Assembly: GCA_943736015.1 (NCBI GenBank)
Contig: OX031063.1
Location: 40,130,672 to 40,194,671 of the forward strand
Source: Tridacna crocea
Taxonomy: Eukaryota; Mollusca; Bivalvia; Cardiida; Cardiidae
Direction: 5' to 3'
Length of the DNA stretch: 64,000 bases
Part shown: positions 20,012 to 31,400 of the stretch, piece by piece
How the letters are laid out: each line of letters starts with the position of its first letter
How positions within the stretch are numbered: the first letter of the stretch is position 1
The notes under the pieces: generated by a model
Seen by the model: the letters and a program-made list of their open reading frames with translations, nothing else
The model's database searches: none
Told to the model about the DNA's origin: nothing
Program-made: the position numbers and the translations under genes

Positions 20012-20758
20012 GACATTTGCCTGTTTAGCAGTTCCCCTACTCACTTTTATTTCATTGTCCATTATAGTTATACAATATATTTCTTTACATATTAGAGTCA
20101 ACTCTTTCAGAGTCAAAATCTAATATCAATCTTTTTTTGGCTTCAGAAAGAGCAATGATAGAAACTCAGAGATTTTTATCTTTAAGGCCTGACTAAATAA
20201 GCGGATAACATACATGAAAGATCAGATTGCATGCTCTGTGCAGTCTGATCTTGATACAATTATACCTATAGTGCTAAAAGTTACAAAGAAGGAACAGCAT
20301 GGTGATACCAATGGATGAATGCATAATCATAGGAGCTTGGCTGGATCCCAGGGTTCTAATGGAAAAGGATGGGAACCGGACTGGTGAGCTTATTTGCATA
20401 TCGTGAAACATCAGTTGGGCTTTTTCTGTCTGTATATTTCCCTTCTCATTGATGGGTTCTGATCCTCCACTGATCTAAATGCTTCATAGTGAATTTACAC
20501 AGCCAAGCAAACCTGTGGTCCTAAGATCAGCATCAAAAATTAGCAAAACCCTACCTTGAAAGTTCTTTTCATCTCTTCTTTTGAGTGGTTTGATGACCAT
20601 GGATGACATTAAGATTTCAAAGGAACTCCGTGACAGTGTTCAGGAAAATTGGATTATTTGTTATATAAAGTTACTGCATTATTTGCATAGTATAATGACA
20701 AAAAAAATCCTTTGCTACTATTTACCTCTATTCTTTCATGTCTTTTTAAGTTTACAAG
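20012..20758. other. Unannotated, weak exon-like pieces
   Basis: A family 3 type hairpin remnant (GATCAGATTGCATGC / GTGCAGTCTGATC) lies at about 20220-20253. Two short open stretches next to splice-like sites (20303-20391 plus, donor ACTG|GTGAGC; 20553-20605 minus, donor CAAG|GTAGGG) are too short to call. Confidence 0.3.
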
Positions 20759-20980
20759 GTCAACCCTGTACCAATCTACAAAATTCTAGACTGGTTCAAA
20801 TTAAAAGCACTTGCAGACGACAAAATAAAAACTTAAAAATTGAAATTTGTTTCTGGCAGGGTAGAAAACATTGTGGAAAAAGGAGAAAATGCTACCAGCA
20901 TTTTCTCCTTTTCCCACAGTGTTTTCCCAGGCTTCCTTTGCAGTGTCATAAAAACCAGGGATTGTTTGGTAAAGGGTTAA
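20759..20980 (-). mobile_element. Family 1 MITE
   Basis: TCAACCCTGTACCAATCTAC to TTTGGTAAAGGGTTAA. The core lost the GGT/ACC step (AAAATGCTACCAGCATTTTC). Confidence 0.85.
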
Positions 20981-21351
20981 AGGAATTTATCTTTGACACT
21001 TTTGGAAGAGAAGAAAATACTGGTCACCATGTCATGAAATTTTGAGGAAACTTAGATGATACAGAAATTTTTAGGTTTGAAAGTCATCCCTGGAAAATTC
21101 ATGACACAGTGTTGGCAATGAGATTGAACTTTCATCACACTATAACAGTATCGTAAATGAATAAATCTAGACATATTTTCACCAGAATGTGCTGCATAAT
21201 TGATCAATTAGATTATGCACAAAAGTCATACCTAAGCATTATCATCAAAACCATCAAAATACAGTCTTTTTTCCATGCTGTGTTGAAAACAAAAACCATG
21301 TGATTACTCGCCATGAATTGTACATGTCCCTTTTCCAAAAAGTCTAGTGCT

Positions 21352-21580
21352 TTAACCCATTATAAAACAACGAAATTTTTGGTTTGTTCAAATGGAAAGC
21401 GTTTGCAGACGACAAAAGAAAAGTGACTGAAAATTTGAAATGTGTTTTGTGAAGGGTAGAAATCATTGTGGAAAAAGGAGAAAATGCTGGTTACCAGCAT
21501 TTTCTCCTTTTCCCACAATGTTTTATAGAGGCTTCTTTCTCAGGGGCGTCAAAAGTAGGGATTGTGTGGTAATGGGTTAA
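21352..21580 (-). mobile_element. Family 1 MITE, full length
   Basis: TTAACCCATTATAAAACAAC to GTGTGGTAATGGGTTAA. Confidence 0.92.
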
Positions 21581-21618
21581 TGGTTTTAAAGAGAAACCCC
21601 TGTCAAAGAACTTTGTTG

Positions 21619-21806
21619 AATTAAACAAAGCAATCCCTGGTTTTTACGACCTTCACATGGAAGCACTTTGAAAACATTGTGGGGAAAGGAGAAAATGCTG
21701 GTAACCATCATTTTCTCCTTTTCCCACAATGCTTTCTACTGTGCAGGAAACAAATTTCAATTTTGGAGTTACCTTTATTTTGTCGCCTGCAAATGCGGTG
21801 AATTTT
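21619..21806 (+). mobile_element. Family 1 MITE, termini lost
   Basis: Short arm ACAAAGCAATCCCTGG, core GAAAATGCTGGTAACCATCA, and long arm to CTGCAAATGCGGTGAA. Confidence 0.7.
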
Positions 21807-22491
21807 TTCTCTTTCTATACCAAAACCACTTTTTCAGCCACACATTTTAACTTGAGGTCTGAATATGCATTCAGACTGGAATTTTGTCATCTTATGCTGA
21901 AGACTATTGCCACAGGTACAGCCAAGAGCAGGCTCATTTCAAAATAAGAACCAACGTTTTATGGTTACACTTATTAATAACTCATTACAGCCAAGCACAA
22001 TTACTGCAAAATCTGTTACCGTCATAAACTTGTAGGAAAGCTAATGAAGCAGCACAGAACATGGACAATCTGTTGCAGCAGACATTTGAAGATTGAAAAA
22101 ATATACCAAGAACATGTGCAAATTCAGTACAGCATGTATAAATCCTGTTACAATTTCTGGTAATTACCATGTATCTAACAAATGAATTTTAACCTGCTAA
22201 TAATAATGTAAGCATAATAAATATGCTTTTATATATGCTTCTTCTTAAGAATACAGTCATATGGTATCATGTGATCAAAGCAGCCAACGCAATATGCAGA
22301 GCTCAAAATAAAGTAAAAATTATATAAGTTTAAAATTGAAACAAAGACAGAAAAACATTACTTATAAGTATAGAATTAAACATTATTGTTTAATAATGTT
22401 ATTGTTATAATCAAGGGAAATAAGTATTTCAGAAGTCTATTTAATCACACAACAGTAGTTTACCTTTGGGTTTGGCCAGTCAAGAGAAGAA
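21807..22491. other. Unannotated AT-rich sequence
   Basis: No gene or repeat boundary that I can support. Confidence 0.35.
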
Positions 22492-22699
22492 TTAACCCTT
22501 AGGCTATTAAGTGCAACTCACTGACCTTTGGCAGACAGCGTAGATCAAGATCAGACTGCACAAAATGTGCAGTCTGATCTTGATTTGCACTGTCCTATAA
22601 AGAGATATTTCCCAAAGCATACCTTTCAAATAGCAATATTTGAGTGTTTACTGTTGGATTTAAATTTTCATTTTAGTTATTTAGCAGGATTTGGGTTAA
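22492..22699. mobile_element. Family 3 TTAA MITE, best copy
   Basis: TTAACCCTTAGGCTATTAAG to AGGATTTGGGTTAA. The centre is a perfect hairpin: ATCAAGATCAGACTGCACA (22544-22562), AAA loop, and its inverse (22566-22584). Confidence 0.85.
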
Positions 22700-22819
22700 G
22701 TTCGTGTTTTTCGGTGACTGGTTGAATGTGCTGGCTTTTGACCTACATTTTGTTTATAATAACAAATGAATAAATAGAAATTTGTGATTAAAAAAAATGT
22801 AGCCATGTTTATTTGGTAT

Positions 22820-22885
22820 TTAATGTTTTCAAAAGGCTTCTTTATCAGGGTCGTTAAAAGTCAGGATTATGCGGTAAAGAGTTAA
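22820..22885 (-). mobile_element. Family 1 MITE end fragment
   Basis: ATGTTTTCAAAAGGCTTC to ATGCGGTAAAGAGTTAA; only the short arm and its terminus. Confidence 0.7.
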
Positions 22886-23059
22886 GAGAAACTGAAGTCA
22901 AGCATGACAATACTTAGGTCAAATGGGTCAATTACTGCTCTTCAACACAAGTGACACAAATTACTTAAAATACAGAATAACTCTAAACCTAGGCCACAGA
23001 GCTCCAGATAGAGGCAGTGATTTTGATTTCAAAATTGAAATTATTAATTATTCACCACT

Positions 23060-23129
23060 AAACCCTATGCTGTGGGTACTCATTAGAATCGTTTCGTCAA
23101 TTTTAATGAGTACCCACAACATAGAGTTT
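23060..23129. repeat. 70 bp hairpin
   Basis: AAACCCTATGCTGTGGGTAC and its near-perfect inverse ending CATAGAGTTT surround a short loop. A related block, AATACCCACAGCATAGG, occurs at 43144, so this may be a small foldback repeat family. Confidence 0.75.
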
Positions 23130-23582
23130 CAAAGAGAAATAATGAATTTAGAATAACATCACTCTCTCTTATCTGGAGCTTCGTTAAGGCCTATAAAAAA
23201 ATTGTTCAAATCATACAATGGAAAAATATTAAATTTGAGGAAATTATAAACTTCAAAAGATATCCACACACTGGGGTGAAAACTAAATTGATCCTTTTCC
23301 TACAGTGTTTCAAGAAGCCAGAACCTCTGCAAGCAGGTGAAAAGTTGTGTTTTCTTAGTAATGGAATTTTAAAAATATTTAATTACCAGAAATAATTCAC
23401 AGAATTAGTTCATAGATTGTAGAATTATGATAAAAAGAAAGATAAAACATAAAAATTAACAATCAAGGATAAACCTACAAGTGTTGAAAAATTTTACAAA
23501 AAGAGAATAATTAAAAAATTCCATCTAATACAGGATATCTAACCGTAGGCCAGCTAGCTTCCAAGCATAACTGCAAAACAGT

Positions 23583-23705
23583 AAACTCTTAACATGATGA
23601 CAACAAAATTTTTAGATCTGTCTGAATTAAAAGCATTAATTTTTACAGACAACAAATCTAAGGTGACTATAACAAGCTGAAATTCACTCCAGCAACCTAG
23701 ACTAG
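23583..23705 (-). mobile_element. Family 1 MITE, left half
   Basis: CTCTTAACATGATGACAACA and long-arm text (AGATCTGTCTGAATTAAAAG); no palindrome remains. 23130-23582 holds nothing else I recognise. Confidence 0.5.
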
Positions 23706-23837
23706 CATTTCATTTCTACACATAAATACTGAAGACCAGCTTTCTGATTAGCCATTTCAGAGATGTCGGCAAATAAAAACTTGTTTAGAACGAAGTATTG
23801 TTACTAATGTTACAATTTCATATCCTGCAAGGTCAGT

Positions 23838-24076
23838 ATTAACCAACTATTCTTACTGATTCCAAGTCTAAATCTAGATTTAGAAAGTAACTCAACTTCT
23901 GATTGGTTAAATCATTTGGAAAAGCCAATCAGAAGATGTGTTACTTTCATGTTTTGAAAATTGTTGAGAATAAAGTTAAGAATATTTGTAAGAATAGTTG
24001 ATGAATGTGTTACTTTTATGATTTGAAAATTCTTTGGAATAGGACTAAGAATGTTCCTAAGAAAAGTTGATGAATC
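23838..24076. mobile_element. Foldback repeat with duplicated right arm
   Basis: Inverted outer ends ATTAACCAACTATTCTTAC / GTAAGAATAGTTGATGAAT enclose CAACTTCTGATTGGTTAAA / AAGCCAATCAGAAGATGTG arms. The roughly 69 bp right part (TGTGTTACTTTCATGTTTTG) is repeated in tandem at 24006-24076. The same TTCTGATTGGCTAA arms occur at 53899 and 44120. Confidence 0.7.
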
Positions 24077-24094
24077 TGGATCCAGATCACGTCT

Positions 24095-24323
24095 TTAACC
24101 CTTTACTCCATAGATACTCATTTCTACGCATTGGTTGTAGGAGCCTTTGGAAAACATTGTGGCAAAAGGTGAAATTGCTCGTGATGAGCAATTTCACCTT
24201 TTGTCACAACATTTTCTATGCTTTCAAAAGGTGTCATATACACATAAGAAACAGCTTCATTCTTGCTGTTATTTAATGTCAATTAGAGATACCATAAAAA
24301 TGCCTTATGGGGTAAAGGGTTAA
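24095..24323 (-). mobile_element. Family 2 MITE, full length
   Basis: TTAACCCTTTACTCCATAGA to TTATGGGGTAAAGGGTTAA, core GCTCGTGATGAGC; inverse of the copy at 646. Confidence 0.9.
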
Positions 24324-24414
24324 CTCTTTACCAAACAATCCCAACTTTTAAGGGCCCTGAGAAACAAGCCTATATAAATGATTGTGGGAAAAGGAGAAAA
24401 TGCTGGTCAGTGGT
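24320..24414 (+). mobile_element. Family 1 MITE, left half
   Basis: Begins at the shared TTAA and ends after the first arm (GAGAAAATGCTGGTCAG). Confidence 0.75.
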
Positions 24415-24431
24415 CACATAATTTATGTAGT

Positions 24432-24663
24432 CTCAACTTCTTACCAAATGACAAAATTTTGGTAAAGTCAGAATTGAAAGCATTTTGTAGATGACAAAAT
24501 AAATGTGAATCAAAAATTGAAATTCAATTTGGGAAGGGTTGAAAACATTGTGGGAAAAGGAGAAAATGCTGGTAACCAGCATTTTCTCCTTTTGCATCAA
24601 TGTTTTCAAAACCTTTCTTTCTTATGGTCAATAAAGCTCCAGATTGTGTAGTAACAGATTAAA
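24432..24663 (-). mobile_element. Family 1 MITE, full length
   Basis: TCAACTTCTTACCAAATGAC to GTGTAGTAACAGATTAA. The second arm has CTTTTGCATCAATG, breaking perfect pairing. Confidence 0.82.
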
Positions 24664-25092
24664 GGGAAGATACATTCTCTTTTTCCCCAATATTCTCAGA
24701 AAGATTTTCCTATGTAATAATAGAGTTAAATGAGAAAATGATCAGTAAGTTACCATTAGTAGCAGTCTCATCAAAATCAAAACTGTTAAACCAATTATTC
24801 CAAGCAAAATTCACACTCTCTACCTACCCGGCATGTCAGTCGAGTTAACAAACTGTGTAGTTTCCTCGGTCGACTCGGCTATGCTATGCAGCTGAGTTTT
24901 AGGGACTGAAAATACCATGGGAGCATTGAAGCATTATATATTAAGTTTGCTGTTTAACATAAAGTCATTCTTCTTTCTATGGTTGTTAAAGTTATCAGAT
25001 TTCTATACAAAATACCCAAAAAAGTAACCAGAAATGAAGACAATGTTGGGGGGTAGGGGGGTGCTCACTTTCTATCTCATGTCATACACACT

Positions 25093-25305
25093 TCCTTATC
25101 CTTTTCCTAAAGACAAATTTTAGACCCTACCATGTTCTTCACATCTGCAGACCATAAATTTAGAATTGGTAAAAATGACCTACAATTCTTCTGGAGGGTG
25201 GAAAAACATTGTGGGAAAAGGAGACAATGCTGCAGGTTACCGGCATCTTCTCCTTTTCCAGCAATGTTCTCAAAAGCCATCCCTGTCAGGGTTTCAGGCA
25301 TTAGA
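25093..25305 (-). mobile_element. Family 1 MITE, decayed
   Basis: TTATCCTTTTCCTAAAGACA left end, GGAGACAATGCTGCAGGTTA core and CATCCCTGTCAGGGTTT right flank. 24664-25092 is otherwise unannotated. Confidence 0.55.
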
Positions 25306-25430
25306 CCCCAAATGGTACAAGTGCAACATAGAATTAGATATTTTGTTACCTGGTAAATAAGAAATTATTCTGATATTATATTTCAGCACATTATTGCTGA
25401 ACCAGAATTCCTTTGATGTCTATCTTGAAG

Positions 25431-25659
25431 GTAACCCTTTACTCCATAGATACTCATTTCTACGCATTGCTTATAGGAGTCTTTAGAAAACATTGTGGCA
25501 AACGGTGAAATTGCTCGTAACGAGCTATTTCACCTTTTGCCACACTGTTTTCTACTCTATCAAAAGGTGTCATATACACATAAGAAACAGCTTCATCCTT
25601 GCTGTTATTTAGGGTCAATTAGAGATACCATAGAAATGCCTTATGGGGTAAAAGGTTAA
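25431..25659 (-). mobile_element. Family 2 MITE, full length
   Basis: GTAACCCTTTACTCCATAGA to TTATGGGGTAAAAGGTTAA with core GCTCGTAACGAGC. Confidence 0.9.
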
Positions 25660-25851
25660 GTGCAGATACTCTTGTCAGTTTCCTGAAAAGGGAGATAACT
25701 ATTATCTCCCTTTGTAATGAAAATATAGTGGTTCCTAGATTTATAAGTGATAATTCCAAGAAAGAACAAAGAAAGAAAAAGTGGTTCCATTAAATTAAGT
25801 TGTACAATATTACTCATTTTTAATCATGGCAAATTTTGCAGCACAATATTA

Positions 25852-26085
25852 TTAACTCTTTACCACACAATCCCAACTTTTAACGACCCTGGGAAAGGAG
25901 CATTTTGAAAATATTGTGGGAAAAGGAGAAAATGCTGGTAACCAGCATTTTCTCCTTTTCCTACAATGTTTCCTACCCTTTCCAAAACAAGTTTCAATTT
26001 TTTAGTCATGTTTATTTTGTCGTCTGCAAAATTTTAATTCTTTCAACTTGGAAATGACTACAATTTTGTCGTTTGGTAAAGAGAT
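25852..26085 (+). mobile_element. Family 1 MITE
   Basis: TTAACTCTTTACCACACAAT to TTTGGTAAAGAGATA. The long arm has a small internal duplication (CTGCAAAATTTTAATTC). Confidence 0.87.
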
Positions 26086-26128
26086 AGTGGAAATAACTGT
26101 TTCCCATTAGGGGTCTGATACCTAAATG

Positions 26129-26318
26129 ACTGACTCTTTACTACATACATAAATCATAGACCTGTCTGAACTGTAAGAATTTGCAGACCACAACCCTAAT
26201 GTAGCTCAAATAATGAGTCTAGTCCTTGATGCCATAAAAAATAATTGAGGAAAATGAGAAAATGCTGGTTACCAGCATCGCATCTTATCCTGTTCCCACA
26301 ATGTTTTCAAAGGGCTCA
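26129..26318 (-). mobile_element. Family 1 MITE, decayed
   Basis: CTGACTCTTTACTACATACA start and core GAAAATGCTGGTTACCAGCA. Its short arm ends at the next copy. Confidence 0.6.
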
Positions 26319-26322
26319 GTCT

Positions 26323-26556
26323 TTATCCCTTTACTACACAATGACAACTTTTAACGACACTGAGCAAGAGGCCTTTAGAACATTTTTTTCTGGGAAAAGG
26401 AGAAAATGCTGGTAAATAGCATTTTCTCCTTTTTCAACAAAGTTTTCTACTCAATCAATGAAAATTTGCATCATTTGAGCCACTACGAAATTATCGTCTG
26501 CAAATGCTTCCAAGAGTTGGATGGGTCTAAAATTCTGCTATGTGATAAAGGGTTAA
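26323..26556 (+). mobile_element. Family 1 MITE, full length
   Basis: TTATCCCTTTACTACACAAT to ATGTGATAAAGGGTTAA. An end fragment of another copy follows to about 26590. Confidence 0.87.
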
Positions 26557-26590
26557 GGTCATTAAAACTCAGGATTGTGTGATAATATAC

Positions 26591-27326
26591 GAGGCTACTC
26601 ATTATAGATAAATATTCCCTACCAATCAAAATCTAATTTTTTACCTAGCAAAAGATATAATTCCTCGTCCTCATCTTCCATTTTGTCCTCATAAAGCCTC
26701 CATATTGTCACAAGATTTAATGCACAATCACTTATCTATTTTATAAATCATTTATCTATCACTTATCTTGCTCCTAACTACAGTAGTTTATCACTTACTG
26801 TCACTTTTTTCAAAGTGCAACACATTTTTACCATGCATGGGTCATTTGCAATGATCTTTTCATGATAATTCAATTTTGCTATAAAATATGAACACTCTTT
26901 GGAAAATCCTTCAAATCATAAATACAATATAATAACAATAAAGCTGAAAAAGAAGGCAGCAGACTGACAGACAGTCTAAATCTGTTTATTTTTTTCAGTT
27001 ACTTTTTCTGTTTTGGCATACCAAGACTACTAAAAGCAATTCTGAATTGCCATAGAAATGCTTTGTTGTAGGTATTGTCTTGAAACATTGTATAGAATGG
27101 AGAAATTTCTCATCATAAGCTGTTTCTCCAGTTCCAGTTTAAGCAGGATTTTCTTTATGTTAATCTGTGATCTATTTCGAGTCAGAATTTAGACTAAAAG
27201 TAGTGTTATTTCCTGATTGTTTTTCCGAACTTGATTTATATGTATGCACTAAATGATAAAAGTAGTAAGATTAAATCATAATTCACATGCAAAAAATGAT
27301 AATACCACTTCTGAAACAACTTAATT
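26591..27326. other. Unannotated AT-rich sequence
   Basis: No exon or repeat boundary supported. A weak palindrome (GAGAAATTTCTCATC/AGCTGTTTCTC) lies near 27098-27130. Confidence 0.35.
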
Positions 27327-27472
27327 GTTAATCCTTCACTAAACAGTACAAATGTCTCAATAACCCAAAACAGAAATTTCAAAACATAGCAGGAAACCAA
27401 GAAAATGCTGATAACCAACTTTTTCCTCTTTCCCTCAACCTTCCCGACTCTTCAAAAGATAAAATCAATTTA
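27327..27472 (+). mobile_element. Family 1 MITE, decayed
   Basis: GTTAATCCTTCACTAAACAG start and a GAAAATGCTGATAACCAAC core. Confidence 0.5.
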
Positions 27473-27666
27473 ACTAACCCTTTCCCAGGTAAGCACTGGT
27501 TTTTGTGGATGAAATTGAAGGTGTTTGTAAGCACTGTGGAAAAAGGAGAAAATGCTCGTATCGAGCATTTTCTCCATTTTCCACAGTGTTTTCTTCCTTT
27601 AGGGCTAAATTCCACCTTTTTGGCCATTTTCATTTGTTAAATTACCTCTTCAGTTAAAAGAGTTAA
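27473..27666 (-). mobile_element. Family 1 MITE, CTCGTATCGAG core
   Basis: CTAACCCTTTCCCAGGTAAG to CAGTTAAAAGAGTTAA. The palindrome is AAAATGCTCGTATCGAGCAT, a hybrid of the family 1 arm and family 2 centre, with matched CTGTGGAAAA/TTTTCCACAG. A long-arm end remnant follows to about 27745. Confidence 0.8.
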
Positions 27667-27887
27667 GTCACATAATTATGTCATCCGAACACACTTTCAA
27701 AATGGTTAAGTCCAAAATTTTGTTGTTTGGTGAACAGTAAATTGCTATGAGGTAGCAATAAACCTCTTGATAACACAAAGAAAATAAAATGTCTAATTAT
27801 GTATCTCATTATTCATCCAACAAAAACTGAAATTATTAACAGCGCATCCTAATTACTGTACACTCCAGTATACACTGTACAATGTTC

Positions 27888-27996
27888 ACACTTGACCAAA
27901 CAATCCATGTAATAAAATGTCATGTCAAAAAGGAACACTTTTGAAAATGCTATGGAAAAATGGAGAAATGCTGGTAATCAGCATCTTCTTCTCAAG
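27888..27996 (+). mobile_element. Family 1 MITE, truncated
   Basis: ACCAAACAATCCATGTAAT and GAGAAATGCTGGTAATCAGC, then unrelated sequence. Confidence 0.5.
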
Positions 27997-28608
27997 CAGA
28001 ACGGTGCTGCACTCTACATTTTCAGAGACTTAAAGGTGACCCTGCAGATTTCGGGATGAAAATTTTACAAAAACAAAAAAAATCATCCTTATACTAACAA
28101 AGCCTTTTAACTATCATTCATAAAACCCCAGTAGTTGACAACAATCCGACAACAAGAGAAATCATACTATGACTCAGGTCGACACCGACAGAAAACATGG
28201 TCTATTTTTACATGAGCAATTCACTCATTTACATACCGGAAATACACAGACGAAGCTTCAAACATAGCGCCCGAAAATAATTACAAGTTTGTTATGTGAT
28301 GCAATTTAAGCCCCATTAGTCACATGTCAGTCACTTGACACTCCCACAATGTTTTTTTTTAATCTTGGCATGAAATCTAAAAATACCTTAATAGGCTACA
28401 TAGCCTTTTAAGTGTACACCATCATTTGTTTTTTTGGTAATTTTATGATTCTTAGTTACTGATTATTTGTATTGTTTTTTTCAGTGATATATATATAATT
28501 ATATATATATTTCTTAATTTGGTTGGATGTGAAAAATCTAAATACCCACCTTTAAAAGCAATTATCCATCTTTTGAGCCACAACTACTATTTGTTGCTTG
28601 CAACTGCT
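27997..28608. other. Unannotated sequence with AT microsatellite
   Basis: It holds a short (AT)n tract around 28486-28512. No gene or element ends recognised. Confidence 0.4.
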
Positions 28609-28837
28609 TTAACTCCTTACCCAACGACAATACTTTGGACTGATCCAAATTGAAAGCATTTGCAGACGACAAAACAAAAGTGACTGAAAATTTGAAATTT
28701 GTTCTGTGGAGGGTACAAAACATTGTGGGAAAAGGAGAAAATGCTGGTTACCAGCATTTTCTCCTTTTCCCACAATGTTTTCGAAAGGCTTCTTTCTCAG
28801 GGGCGTCAAAAGTAGGGATTGTGTGGTAATGGGTTAA
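28609..28837 (-). mobile_element. Family 1 MITE, full length
   Basis: TTAACTCCTTACCCAACGAC to GTGTGGTAATGGGTTAA. Confidence 0.92.
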
Positions 28838-29051
28838 CTGTTTACCACAGAATTCCAACTTTTAACGACCTTAGAAAGAAACCTTTTGAAAATAGTGTGG
28901 GAAAAGGAGAAAATGCTGGTACCCAGCATTTTCTCCTTTTCCCACAATGCTTTCTACCCTTCCCAACACAAATTTCAATTTTTCAGTCACTTGTCTGCAA
29001 ATGCTTTCAATTTGAACAAGTCTAAAATTTTGTTGTATGGTAAAGAGTTAA
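28834..29051 (+). mobile_element. Family 1 MITE sharing TTAA
   Basis: TTAACTGTTTACCACAGAAT to TATGGTAAAGAGTTAA, overlapping the inverted copy by one TTAA. Confidence 0.9.
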
Positions 29052-29099
29052 ATCTCGACTTGAAAATTTGCACTTAAAAAACCTCACATAACAACAATT

Positions 29100-29175
29100 A
29101 TTTTTACAGACAGTGAAGATTAAGATCAGACTGTATGGAATAATATGCAGTCTGATCTGGGATATACTTTGTCAG
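29100..29175. mobile_element. Family 3 hairpin remnant
   Basis: AAGATCAGACTGTAT / ATGCAGTCTGATCT arms without clear termini. Similar decayed traces occur near 31675-31745, 32025-32090, 54120-54190 and 56150-56245. Confidence 0.5.
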
Positions 29176-29265
29176 AAAAATTGTTGTGATCATGCTTATG
29201 TTCTGTGCCGTCTATCTTGTTAACACTGGCTGCAAAAGTGACTCAATCAGGTGTACTTATGTCAT

Positions 29266-29443
29266 TGATAACCCTTCACAAGACAACAGAAGTTCAAATT
29301 GGAGGCATTTGCTGACATCAATTTCAATATGGCTCAAATGACACAGTTTTCTCTGATATAGTAGAAAACATTGAGGGAAAAGGAGAAAATACCAGGCTTC
29401 TTTCCAAGGGTCGTTGAAAGTTTGCATTGTGAGGTTCAGAGCT
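29266..29443 (-). mobile_element. Family 1 MITE, one arm deleted
   Basis: GATAACCCTTCACAAGACAA start. The sequence jumps from GGAGAAAATACC to AGGCTTCTTTCC without a second arm. Confidence 0.6.
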
Positions 29444-29559
29444 GAAGTGACATTTTGAAAAGGCCCATTTCAGTAATTCTGCGCATTAGGGATAAACACA
29501 GATGTTCTATTGAGGATCAAAAGACAATATCAAGTAAAGTGATTACAAAATGGCAAAAC

Positions 29560-29739
29560 TGCAGGCTCTTCAAAATTGAAAGCCTTTGAAAACAACATTA
29601 TAGGCACCAAGACTGACTCACATGATTGCACGTAGCTTTGACAGGGGAGAAAACATTGTGTGAAAAGGAGAAAATGCTGGTAACCAGCACTTTCTCCTTT
29701 TTCGCATAATGCTTTTAAAAAGCTTTGTCATCAGCATTT
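29560..29739 (-). mobile_element. Family 1 MITE, decayed
   Basis: AAAATTGAAAGCC long-arm trace, core GAAAATGCTGGTAACCAGCA, and GCTTTTAAAAAGC end abutting the next TTAA. Confidence 0.65.
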
Positions 29740-29968
29740 TTAACTCATTACCAAATGACAATATTTTAGGTTTGTCCAAATCGAAAGCATTTGCAGACAA
29801 CAAAATAAAAGCGACTGAAAATTTGAAATTCGTTTTGTGAAGGGTAGAAAACATTGTGGGAAATGGAGAAAATGCTGGTTATAAGCATTTTCTCCTTTTC
29901 CCACAATGTTTTCTAAAGGCTTCTTTCTCAGGGGCGTCAAAAGTAGGGATTGTGTGGTAATGGGTTAA
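29740..29968 (-). mobile_element. Family 1 MITE, full length
   Basis: TTAACTCATTACCAAATGAC to GTGTGGTAATGGGTTAA. Confidence 0.92.
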
Positions 29969-30200
29969 AACATTGGGTTGCGCGGTAAACAGTTACTGGC
30001 TACCTATGGTCAGTAATTCATCAAGACAAAATGAGAAATGTATATTCTTTAACACTTATCCTGAATATACATTTTCATAAACCATGTAGTGTTTTGTGGT
30101 TATTGAGCATCCACATAAAAGTCACAATTCAAATCAGCCCAAGCATGAAAAAAAACCTGAAATGGTCTATATTACCCTGATTTTTGTTATCTTCACTGGC

Positions 30201-30428
30201 TCAACTCTTACCCGTTTACCAAAATTCTCCTCTCATCTAAGTTTAAAGTATTAGCAGATGACAATATATATGTGGCCTAAATGATGAAATTTGTCTTTAA
30301 TAGAATAGAAAACATTGTGGGAAAAGGAGAAAGAGCTGGTTACCAGCATTTTCTCCGTCACCCATGATGTTTTCCAAAGCCCTCTTTCTCAGAGACGTTA
30401 AAAGTCGGCATTTTGTGGTACAGGGTTA
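30201..30428 (-). mobile_element. Family 1 MITE
   Basis: TCAACTCTTACCCGTTTACC to TTGTGGTACAGGGTTAA. Arms partly diverged (GAAAGAGCTGGTTACC). Confidence 0.8.
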
Positions 30429-30436
30429 ATTAAACA

Positions 30437-30596
30437 GCGAAATTTGGACATTGGACACAGTCAAAATAGAAGAATCAGCACATGACTTACAGATTGGAGT
30501 TCACAAGTAATTTTTCTCCTTGATATGGTAGAAAACATGTTTTTAAATGCCTTCTTTTACAGGGTTGTTAAAACCCTTGTATTTAGTAAAGGGTTA
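30437..30596 (-). mobile_element. Family 1 MITE without palindrome
   Basis: GGTAGAAAACATG passes directly into TTTTTAAATGCCTTC, so the whole central hairpin is gone; ends TTAGTAAAGGGTTA. Confidence 0.55.
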
Positions 30597-30839
30597 CTTT
30601 TAACCCTTTAGACTCTGTGACAGGTTATGCTCCCAAAACAAGTGTAATAAAATGTATAAAATTAATATAATTCACTTCTTTTATCTTAAAACATATTTGA
30701 GCAGAACAATTTTTTTACATGAAGCCCCCTTTTTCCGTGACGCAGCCTGTAATTGAGAAACCAGGAAAGAAGTATCTGGACAACGTTCCAACCAGTTCAG
30801 ATTTTAATTTTCACAAAGTCTTAAGCAATGATGTAGGAG

Positions 30840-30990
30840 GTATTAGTGAAAAACAATTTTTTACATGATTTCATGAAATTTGGTCCAGTGGTTGTGGAGA
30901 AAAGGCTTCGGACAAACAGACAAACACATGCACAGACACACAGACGAATGGACATAGGCACAGCATGGCCGCACTATGGTTCCCCAAAAT
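30840..30990. repeat. Dispersed repeat with CAGACA-rich core
   Basis: Contains AAATTTGGTCCAGTGGTTGT followed by a short array of ACAGACA/CAGACGAATGGACA motifs. The layout resembles common mollusc minisatellite-bearing repeats (recollection). Confidence 0.35.
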
Positions 30991-31074
30991 GTTTCAGGGA
31001 GCATAAAAATGCAACGGTAGGGGAGAAACTAAACACAACTCAAATGAAGAGATATTTTAAAGAAAATTTTTTTT

Positions 31075-31190
31075 AAAAAAGTGGGAAAAGGAGTAAATGC
31101 TGGTAACAATACCAGCATTTTGTCCTTTTCCCATGTTTTAATTAAGTCTCTTTCATCAGGTTCTTTAATACTATGGATTGTTTGGATTAA
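31075..31190 (-). mobile_element. Family 1 MITE, partial
   Basis: GTGGGAAAAGGAGTAAATGC and its inverse around GGTAACAATACC, then the short arm to GATTGTTTGG. Confidence 0.65.
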
Positions 31191-31400
31191 AATTGTCTGT
31201 ATTACAGAGATTACATTATCTCTACATATAAAAAGATAATTTTTCATCAGGCCTAGCACATATAAATTTACACAATTACTGGAAAATTCTAATGTTCAAA
31301 CTCTAAATAACCTCGCCATCTTTTGTATGAAGGCTTTTGATCGGAGACGTGAGGCCCTTAATTCTAACAAGTAAATTCTAACAACTAGATACTGCGATAG

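Noticed and set aside
20303..20391. Plus-strand stretch starting MVIPMDECIIIGAWLDP with a GTGAGC donor
   Set aside because: Only 28 codons, no acceptor, and the reverse strand is equally open. I could not choose between strands.
20553..20605. Minus-strand MSSMVIKPLKRRDEKNFQ before a GTAGGG donor
   Set aside because: Very short with no promoter or upstream exon; left as a note only.
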